From contig JBAIAA010000886.1 of NCBI GenBank assembly GCA_037893245.1, forward strand, positions 799,272 to 863,271: DNA of 64,000 bases, read 5' to 3'. A program made the position numbers and the translations under genes. The stretch is from Crossaster papposus (taxonomy: Eukaryota; Echinodermata; Asteroidea; Velatida; Solasteridae). Of this stretch, positions 56,691 through 64,000 are shown one piece after another. How positions within the stretch are numbered: position 1 is the first letter of the stretch; every line of letters starts with the position of its first letter. The notes under the pieces were generated by a model, which did no database searches, was not told the origin of the DNA, and saw only the letters and a list, made by a program, of their open reading frames with translations.

Positions 56691-57211
56691 AAATAATGAA
56701 AAAAGAGGTTGTTTTTTTCATTAATAACCCGAGGTGTTCTTTGGCTTCAAAAGAAAGGATAAAAGATTGCATTGCCTCCTTCCTGGCCAACTCCTGTGAC
56801 AGAAGGGGAGGCAGGAAACTCAGGAATGCGAAGTTAGTGGACAGTTGAACTGACAAGCAACTTCTGGTGTCGGCAGGGTTTCCATCCAGTACAGATGATG
56901 TTGTCATTATCCTTGAAACAAAGAAGACCAAGCTTCCAGATCTGTACATTTTCGATGGTTTTGCAACAGGGTTTCATAATCTGAGTGACACCAGACCCCG
57001 AGATCCCACTTGGGAATACGGCGGGTACTGACAGATATCCTGGGCGCCCGGCCGGTATCGGGATTTCGTCAGAAAGAAGAAAAAGAAAACGAAAAAGAGA
57101 GCCACTCTGGGAGAGTCCATAGGAATAGGGGGTTGCACATGGGGGACGATGTTACGTAATTGGGGGTTAATAAAAGAGCCAGGTCGGACCAAAGTGATCC
57201 ACTTCGTCAAA
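56691..57211. other. No gene recognised
   Basis: Short open frames on the minus strand only. CTCAGGAATGCG and similar words have no recognised meaning. Confidence 0.4.
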
Positions 57212-58221
57212 ATGTCCAAGCGACAATGGAAGACAGAAAGGCCCCTCCAACATCTGAGCCTGTGTGGCGTGCGATTTGAGGGAGCACCCCAACTAACGTT
57301 GCATCACTGGACCTGCCACAGATGGCAGGAATGGCTGCGGGAGGCGGCGAGGCGGCGAGGCGGCGATGAGAGCCACTGTGCCCGACGACAGGCTCCGTAC
57401 TAGGGCAGAACTATGGTACGGGGAAGCCGTGTCCGACATTTCGGACGCATCGGACGAGGCCGAAGATACCGCCCCAGTAGCAACGTGCGGGGTCCGGCCA
57501 ACCCAGGCTGTGCAGGCAATTTGCAGGACCCGGCCCGGGGGCAAAACAGTCCATGTTTTGCAACGCCTGTGGGAAGATATAAGGCCCGACCTTATGACAT
57601 CCGCATCCTCTAGTTCGTCGACCGCTCCGTCTTCCAGTACGTCGCCGGGGTTGTCGACCACTGCACTGGCCCAAGCGATGGAGATCCGGTTGGACATTAC
57701 CGTGCTGAGGGGAGAAGTAGAGCTGAAAGAACAAGTGCGGCTTTACACACAACCGTTCGAGTTTGAACGATCGGTCCCCATTGGACAATGTACACGACGT
57801 TGGTTGTAGGTGTAGGCACCAGTCTGACTGAACAAATTGTCAGCCAGCGCCAGGCCCTGCTTTCGGAATTTCCGATTATGTCGTCCGCTCATGACGGTTT
57901 CGCCTTACCAACCCGGCAGCAAGATTCAGACTCGGCTTCGGAAACTGGGGATACAGAAGTACAAGAACAAATGGATGAAGACGAGAAATTGGACTCCGTC
58001 GTCCAGGATATAGGGGGTGGTCAAGGCCACTCCTTATACGCCTGGAACGACGGGTGACACAGGCGATCAGGGCAACCACAAACGTCACAAGGGGCAACGC
58101 CCATGAATGCCCCCAATGCTCGCCAGGGAGGCTGTTCGCCAACGTTTACAACCACATGCGAAAGGTGCATCACACAACGATGTCCCAGGCCCAAAAAAAA
58201 TTGATAAAGAAATTGTTTTAG
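57212..58221 (+). pseudogene. Gene G: paralogue of gene F with a complete C2H2-like finger
   Basis: Segment 1 (ATG 57212 to a stop at 57403) starts MSKRQWKTERPLQHLSLCGV and has C-G-V-x-F ... H-x4-H-like text. Segment 2 (57366-57809, another frame) is acidic then Ser-rich (VSDISDASDEAEDTAP). Segment 3, from about 57788/57816, is homologous to gene F exon f: GTSLTEQIVSQRQALLSEFP, then EDEKLDSVVQDIGG. Here a run of five G replaces F's six, shifting the frame. In the next frame it continues WSRPLLIRLERRV and NAHECPQCSPGRLFANVYNH, MRKVH, and ends at TAG 58221. The finger is C-x2-C-x11-H-x4-H. F and G each have one frameshift at different places, so the ancestral protein was intact. No known family is recognised. 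A gene F intron-type sequence follows at 58347-58405. Confidence 0.5.
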
Positions 58222-58479
58222 ATTTTAATTAGAGGTATGTTTTGTTTTAAAGAAATACAGTGTTAGCTGCATAGAGTTTTTAGGTAATTTAGGTTATTTT
58301 GGTGACGGGTTTATTCAAATTAGTTTTAAAAGGAAATGATTAAACTAACCAACGGAAAAAAACCACCTCAAATCCCCCACCCCCCTTTTCCCCCAAAAGG
58401 TACAACTGTATAACTGTACCGTTTCAACGGAGGTACGGTGAACAGAGCAATCGGCTGTTAAAGTAGTTTCTTAGCCCAG

Positions 58480-58521
<42 letters not shown>

Positions 58522-58625
58522 TCTCTCTCCCCTAACCTTGGGCGTTCAATAACTATAAGTATTATTGTAAATCAGAGCCTACCTACAGGGGGGGGGGGGG
58601 GGGGAGAAGAAGACAGTTGTTGGAA
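58222..58625 (+). repeat. Gene F/G family flank plus homopolymers
   Basis: The sequence AATTAGAGGTATGTTTTG ... TTTGGTGACGG matches 41600-41680. CCTCAAATCCC ... AAAGGTACAACTGTATAAC matches the introns of gene F. A very long C run with (CT)n lies at 58478-58530 and a G run at 58589-58603. Confidence 0.65.
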
Positions 58626-58940
58626 TATACTTATTGAGAATGAAAAGCATTAGAAGGAAGAAAGAATTAGGGTAATAAATGAAGGTAACCCAGAGCATTT
58701 TGAGAGGGTGAACAATAGACTGTAATACTAACTTACAATGTAGCTAGGGGTTCTAGAAAACAAGTTGAAGAGCTGCCGATAAATGTAAAGGAAATTGATG
58801 AAGAAATAAGGAAGAAAAGGAAGAAAATTGATGCAAATGAGAAGCTACAGCAGGAAGTTCAGGTGAAGTTACGGGGCCTTTTAGGAAAAGGTTTGACAAA
58901 ATTATCCAAGAATTAAGGTTAAAGAGAGCAGCATATCAAA
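58626..58940 (+). pseudogene. Second copy of the 54.2-kb coiled-coil relic
   Basis: Matches 54220-54540 with about one difference per 10-15 bases and several small gaps, including loss of the GAAGAAGCAG stretch. It shares AACCCAGAGCATTTTGAG and AGAAGCTACAGCAGGAAGTT. It has frame breaks of its own. Confidence 0.75.
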
Positions 58941-59101
58941 ATTGTTAATTCTTGTCTGTTTTCAGTGTGTAATGTGTACTGTTTAAACGGAGGAACGGTA
59001 AGCAGAGCAATCGGCTGTTAAAGTAGTTTCTTTTTATTTTAACAAGGCTCCTGGTAAAACTCTGTAAGGACCAAAAACAGCCGCAAACAATATATAAGTA
59101 C

Positions 59102-59404
59102 TTGCTCAGTGTCAAACAATTTGGCAAGTACCTCCAAATGAACCCTGATGCGGCCAAGAGTATGAAGATGACAAAGATCAACCAGTCTATGGCTCTGGTT
59201 GAGCACTTCATGCAGTGCCTCCGGCCGAGCATAATAGAAAGGATGAACTTCAACAAGTCACAAATAATAGGTGTGTTGATCAGCTCAATAAGTGAACACG
59301 AGGATTGCGCGGCGATTAAGGTGAAATACCATAATTCCTGCTACAAGGACGACAACCGCTACCTGAATAAAATACGAACAGAAAACAAGAGTGATGCATC
59401 CTAA
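59102..59404 (+). other. 100-codon open frame, unrecognised
   Basis: The frame opens before 59102, includes MKMTKINQSMALVEHFMQCL and VKYHNSCYKDDNRYLNK, and ends in TAA at 59402-59404. The text near its end (Y-H-x-S/A-C-Y) is reminiscent of Cys/His-containing segments in transposon-linked proteins, but I cannot assign it. Possibly the first exon of the relic at 59940-61480. Confidence 0.35.
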
Positions 59405-59916
59405 TCGGAGGCATTTGAGGTGTTCTGCGGGACAGTTAAAACTCGCATAATAGCCAACAAAGAAATAATCAGACAAAAAAAACTGAACGTTCATCAAGCA
59501 AATCAAAGCCACCCATAATCTGAAGAAACGATTGATGAAAAGATTCCATCAGCGAGACTTCAGGGAGACACCTGGATGGGACATTGTCAGATGAAATCTT
59601 TGGAAAGCAATTCTGCTGATAGTTTTGTTTTTTTGAAGGGTCAATCCGGTAAAATACAGTATCTAGTGTATTGCTTCTAAATGCATCACTGTGTATTTCA
59701 GTGAAAGCTGAATAAGATCACTGGTACATCATTTACAAAGACCGTGCTTAAAATCGTGATTCATTTGTTCCTTTGACCAGGCATGTGAAATTTCCTCTTT
59801 CCAGCTGATTTCCTCAGCTTAATATCCTTTTTTTTTCTGGCCTATTTACTCACATGTATGCCTACTTGACAATACTGTTCAACTTATATTATATGGTGCA
59901 TTCAAATTATGTCTTT

Positions 59917-61478
59917 AAATAGAAAAGTGAAACCGACTACAAATCCACATTGATGGAGAAGGAGGGCATGGTCAGAACTGTCCAGTGGTTTGACATTAAG
60001 GCGATCAAGATCGACACGATTGTGACAGACCGGCATAAGCAGATTACTAAATACATACGAGAGGGCATGTTACCAAAGGTAAAAATAGCCTTTTTTGCCT
60101 TTCAGTTAATAGAGGTCATCTTGGCAAGGGAAGCACCAAGTGAAAGTGACCTCGTAGCCACCCTCGCAGCATTTTTCATGGAGAAATCTGGATCAAAATA
60201 CTAGTAAGTAAATAGATTATGAAAAACAAGGAATCATTAAAATAAAATTACAGGAAGAGTTTCAATTAAAATTTAGGAGAATTAAAGCAACTAAAACAAT
60301 CCTCTTTAACATCCTTTCTTTTTCAAAATAGGTAGGTGGAGATCTTTTTCAAATTATATTTATGAATCCTGAAAGAGGGAATATTTTCCCGAGATGACCG
60401 AGTATGCTCTTTCTTATTCTTAAAAAAAATGTTAAAAAATTTAAAAAAATGTTTGTAAAACTAATTTCGTAGGATACGGTCATAATTATGAAAAATGGAA
60501 TTGGTAAATGAATACATTTTCTTCTGTTAATGTGTTTATTTTTAAAGTCATTAATTTGTTTTCGTCTGCTTTTCTCAACAGGGAGCCAAGTGGGGATCAT
60601 CTACGAAGCTTGCGATCCAAATATGCAACTTCATGGAGTGCAAATCGCTCGACAAAACCGACCTACTTGGAATGTTTGAGGCAACCGACTCGTATGAAAA
60701 TATAAGTCTCGTCTTTATCCCATTGAAGGAACAGGTAATGGATCTACAACGCAAATCTATGATAACTATTGGCAAGGAAGTCAAAATTTGTCGCCGTTTT
60801 TGGGGGGCGACTATGAATTCGACAAAAGTAATAGGACACGTCATGGGACTCCACGCAGCCTTTCCCTGCCTTAGGGGAATACAGTGGGCCACATGATGAC
60901 AGTGCTTGAAGTGGCAGGTAACACCAATGATTAAGGATAGGGATGAGTACGTGGCAAACCCACAGTGGTACAAAAACCTGGAACCTGATGACATTGTGGA
61001 GGATCTTGCTCAAAACAGAAGTGATCCAAGAAATGGTGGTAATACCAAGGCCAATGGGCATAGCCATATCTCAATTTCAAATGAGACGATTTTGCCTATT
61101 CTGTATAACCTATCACACATTGCTCCATCCATTTTACATTTAATGTAGGGTTGGTAGTTCGTTATTATAAATGCTTAGAAGAGATATATATGCAAACAGA
61201 AAGACAGGGGCAATCTAAATGAGGAGGATGAGGGCTTGTACAATGAGTGGTTAGAAGCTTCAGGGGAGGCAAAGGCTGTGACTGTACAGAAGCACGAGGA
61301 AAAGTTGCTGGTTGCATTGACTGCGGTCAACCCAAGAGTGAAATACAGAGGCTCCAATGGACTAGCTTTTCACCTCAAGATACTACTAGAGATATTATCC
61401 ATGCATGGAGTTGCGCATCCCTCCAAGGATGTCTGTCGCAGAGCAATCTCTTTAGACCCTTTACTGTCAGGGGTCTAG
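59917..61478 (+). pseudogene. Transposase-like relic, several exon-like segments
   Basis: At 59930-60079 the text VQWFDIKAIKIDTIVTDRHK followed by QITKYIREGMLPK resembles the DDE core of a MULE-like or related transposase. In that pattern a catalytic Asp sits in (V/I)TDRH before a helical I-KY-RE segment. It has a donor (AAG|GTAAAA). A segment at 60589-60735 (acceptor CTTTTCTCAACAG, donor CAG|GTAATG) reads AKWGSSTKLAIQICNFMECK. Others at 60906-61148 (VANPQWYKNLEPDDIVEDLA) and 61218-61478 (VTVQKHEEKLLVALTAVNPR) are open but unassigned. No complete DDE triad can be traced. This is best read as remains of one or two DNA transposons. Confidence 0.4.
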
Positions 61479-61653
61479 GTCTTCCTAAATGTGGAGAAAT
61501 ATCACAAGAATATAACAAGGTGGGAACAATCCTACGGGAGAAAGGAACAAAAGTGGTGTTTGGATGCCATATTCAAGATTCACCAAGATGCAACTTTGTT
61601 TTCCTTCAAAGGAACAACCATCACCTGAAACCCCAGGATTTACAAAACCCACC

Positions 61654-62050
61654 AGGTACCGGCGCCCAGTCACTTCTACAGTGAACGCGCCCCTATCAGT
61701 ATCTCCACCCACCATCAGGTACCGGCGCCCAGTCACTTCTACAGTGAACGCGCCCCCATCAGTATCTCCACCCACCATCAGGTACCGGCGCCCAGTCACT
61801 TCTACAGTGAACGCGCCCCCATCAGTATCTCCACCCACCATCAGGTACCGGCGCCCAGTCACTTCTACAGTGAACGCGCCCCCATCAGTATCTCCACCCA
61901 CCATCAGGTACCGGCGCCCAGTCACTTCTAGAGTGAACGCGCCCCCATCAGTATCTCCACCCACCATCAGGTACCGGCGCCCAGTCATTTCTACAGTGAA
62001 CGCGCCCCCATCAGTATCTCCACCCACCATCAGGTACCGGCGCCCCCATC
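61654..62050 (+). repeat. 63-bp minisatellite, six units
   Basis: The unit starts GGTACCGGCGCCCAGTCACT and includes ACGCGCCCCCATCAGTATCT. Because 63 is divisible by three, both strands have long open frames. On the plus strand this gives RYRRPVTSTVNAPPSVSPPT. Units differ at only a few bases. No gene context supports translation. Confidence 0.92.
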
Positions 62051-62359
62051 AGTAGCCCATGCGCACTCGGCGATGCACAGCAACAACGCGCACGTGGACT
62101 GAGGTAACTGCTTGGCGAAGTAAAATTTTAAGCTTGCCTTACGTGCCGGTATAAAATCGTATACCAATACCGACCAGCATCACAACTCAAAAAGCAAACG
62201 GAGAAAGCACATGCATCAGGACCAGCAAAGGGTACATGTATGTAGTTCGCACTTGTTGTAACGGCGGTAATTTTTGTTTAAACATTTCAATTTCTTATTT
62301 GGTAGAATAACATTTTTTAATCCTATTTTTTTAAATCTTTTTTTTATCAGATCGCCAGA
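62051..62359. other. Spacer before the 12-residue-repeat gene
   Basis: No exon recognised. The pyrimidine-rich end (TTTTTTTATCAG at 62339-62350) can serve as an acceptor. Confidence 0.45.
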
Positions 62360-63866
62360 ATGAATACCCCCACGTCTATCTCGCTCGACACAGATTTCGT
62401 CGATTTTTCGATAACATCGTTCTTGGTATGTATTTAAAAAAAATAACGCATTGGTTTTTGTATAAAAACAGTTTTTGCAAACAATTCGTAAAAAAAACTT
62501 TTTTTCTTGTACACAAACTAGGAACGCCCGACTCTCCAGAATCGGTTTCCCCGTATGGAGACGACGAAGATGTCGAGTCAAACGACACAATCGTGGATGA
62601 ACTGTCAACATCATCCAAATCCATTGACGGTGAAAAGAAATTTGACTACGAAGAACTGGAAGCTATCACTTGGCAAGAAGTTTGTATCCATGGTGACGAC
62701 GACAAGGCTTATGACTCGGAATGTATTCGTACATTTTGAACTTTGATTTTGACAATGGGGATATGCCACCGCTAGTGGATCAAAAAGACGCACCACCACC
62801 ATCCCCGGTAGTGGATCGAGAAGACGCACCACCACCATCACCGATAGTGGATCGAGAAGACGCACCACCACCATCACCGATAGTGGATCGAGAAGATGCA
62901 CCACCACCATCACCGATAGTAGATCGAGAAGACGCACCACCACCATCACCGATAGTAGATCGAGAAGACGCACCACCACCATCACCACCATCACCAATAG
63001 TGGATCGAGAAGACGCACCACCACCATCACCGATAGTAGATCGAGAAGACGCACCACCACCATCACCGATAGTAGATCGAGAAGACGCACCACCACCATC
63101 ACCACCATCACCGATAGTGGATCGAGAAGACGCACCACCACCATCACCAATAGTGGATCGAGAAGACGCACCACCACCATCACCGATAGTGGATCGAGAA
63201 GACGCACCACCACCATCACCGATAGTAGATCGAGAAGACGCACCACCACCATCACCACCATCACCAATAGTGGATCGAGAAGACGCACCACCACCAATAG
63301 TAGATCGAGAAGACGCACCACCACCATCACCACCATCACCAATAGTGGATCGAGAAGACGCACCACCACCATCACCAATAGTGGATCGAGAAGACGCACC
63401 ACCACCATCACCAATAGTGGATCGAGAAGACGCACCACCACCATCACCGATAGTGGATCGAGAAGACGCACCACCACCATCACCGATAGTAGATCGAGAA
63501 GACGCACCACCACCATCACCACCATCACCAATAGTGGATCGAGAAGACGCACCACCACCATCACCGATAGTGGATCGAGAAGACGCACCACCACCATCAC
63601 CGATAGTAGATCGAGAAGACGCACCACCACCATCACCGATAGTAGATCGAAAAGACGCACCACCACCGGTAGAGAAAATGGAAGACGCACCAATAGAGGT
63701 CGGAGACATAGACACACCACCATCGGTAGAAGACATGGAAGACGCACCAATAGAGGATGGCAATGGTGAGACGATTTTCAAATGGGCTTCGGTAACAGAT
63801 ATGTTAGATGAAGTAAATTGGCTATTATATCAAAGTTCACAAGAATGCATACATGTGTACATTTAA
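62360..63866 (+). CDS. Disordered protein gene with ~24 twelve-residue repeats
   Basis: Exon 1: ATG 62360 to 62425, MNTPTSISLDTDFVDFSITS then FL, donor GTATGT. Exon 2 begins after CACAAACTAG at 62522. Its acidic frame reads GTPDSPESVSPYGDDEDVES and later FDYEELEAITWQEV, ending at TGA 62737. The repeat region, in a further frame (ATG 62721), has ~24 units of 36 bp, PIVDREDAPPPS, sometimes with an extra PPS. It ends FKWASVTDMLDEVNWLLYQS then a TAA at 63864-63866. The exon 1 splice phase does not lead into the acidic frame, and the acidic frame does not lead into the repeats. Two one-base shifts are therefore needed, unless unseen splicing or sequence errors intervene. The gene may be broken. 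The protein, if made, is acidic and proline-rich with no known domain. Minus-strand frames are mirrors. Confidence 0.45.
62762..63670 (+). repeat. 36-bp minisatellite (GATCGAGAAGACGCACCACC)
   Basis: Around 24 units, mostly 36 bp, some 45 bp through an extra CCATCACCA. One unit is shortened to 30 bp. Units differ mainly at GATAGT(G/A)GA and CC(G/A)ATAGT. All variation is in multiples of three, which keeps one frame open. This may reflect either coding selection or the GAC/CACCAC unit structure. Confidence 0.9.
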
Positions 63867-64000
63867 ATGTTGTAGCACTTTTTTGTTAAAGTATGGTGAT
63901 ATGAGTAATATAACCACAGATTTCAATATGTCAAGCCTCATCAGCAATGGTAGATACTTGTGTAGATTTTAGCCAACCAATAATGTCCAACGAATTACAT
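63867..64000. other. Window end, no feature
   Basis: Short 3' flank of the repeat ORF. No polyadenylation signal is certain. Confidence 0.5.

Noticed and set aside
61485..62030. 181-codon minus-strand frame over the 63-bp minisatellite
   Set aside because: Open only because the repeat unit is 63 bp. There is no start context, no unique domain and no splice signals.
62611..63781. Long open frames on the minus strand across the 36-bp repeat
   Set aside because: A repeat with a period divisible by three leaves several frames open on both strands. Only the plus-strand frame has unique coding-like ends (acidic start, FKWASVTDMLDEV end).

Overview
The window is animal genomic DNA. It is intron-rich and gene-poor: genes are split into small exons with GT-AG sites and pyrimidine-rich acceptors. 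It is full of MITEs, LINE fragments, tandem repeats, long C/G homopolymers and ACATGTA-type words. The repeat style, including the recurrent GAGGGCGC word, suggests a marine invertebrate deuterostome (echinoderm, hemichordate or lancelet). That is an impression, not a proof. There are no operons, RNA genes I would defend, or CRISPR arrays.

The main discovery lies at 16.7-33 kb: a tandem cluster of divergent, very short homeobox genes and relics. Gene A (16875-19973) and gene C (22079-22786) are complete three-exon models of 124 and 123 residues. Each has a tiny first exon, a second exon carrying homeodomain helices 1-2, an intron between homeodomain positions 46 and 47, and a third exon carrying helix 3 plus a shared tail built around D-V/A-x-x-Q-T-S. 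Gene D (25429-26421) is broken by a five-base insertion and a lost start codon. Unit B (21363-21485) keeps only its third exon. Helix 1-2 relics occur at 29035 and 32116, and a more distant decayed copy lies at 46704. Promoter, intron-end and 3' flank sequences are shared between copies, so this is true tandem duplication.

At 26.9-33.0 kb a 3.04-kb segment is directly repeated, almost identical. It contains a TATA-like promoter, a leader exon with an internal 87-bp duplication, and the 5' end of a second novel gene, F. Gene F (31483-35406) is complete only in the second copy. Its middle consists of tandemly duplicated phase 1-1 exons on a ~390-bp repeat, and it ends in a C2H2-like finger. A paralogue, G, lies at 57.2-58.2 kb and an exon-deleted relic at 41.4 kb. 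Two more repeat-rich genes or ORFs occur: a proline-rich protein with a C2H2-like finger (37117-37782) and a disordered protein with about 24 twelve-residue repeats (62360-63866).

The rest is mostly debris. It includes an unidentified frameshifted ORF between 33-bp direct repeats (3.5-4.3 kb), an unnamed multicopy protein pseudogene (9.7-10.5 kb), a RecQ-like helicase fragment (11.55-12.6 kb), an unrecognised broken gene (13.3-16.4 kb), tandem protein-kinase catalytic-loop fragments (24.3-25.4 kb), a 5'-truncated LINE (39.4-40.5 kb), Crypton-like tyrosine recombinase exons in permuted order (44.4-46.4 kb), and transposon-protein pseudogenes (53.5-61.5 kb). Three MITE families, two foldback elements and several satellites are interspersed. 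Several frameshifts differ by one base in homopolymers, so some 'pseudogenes' could be assembly errors.
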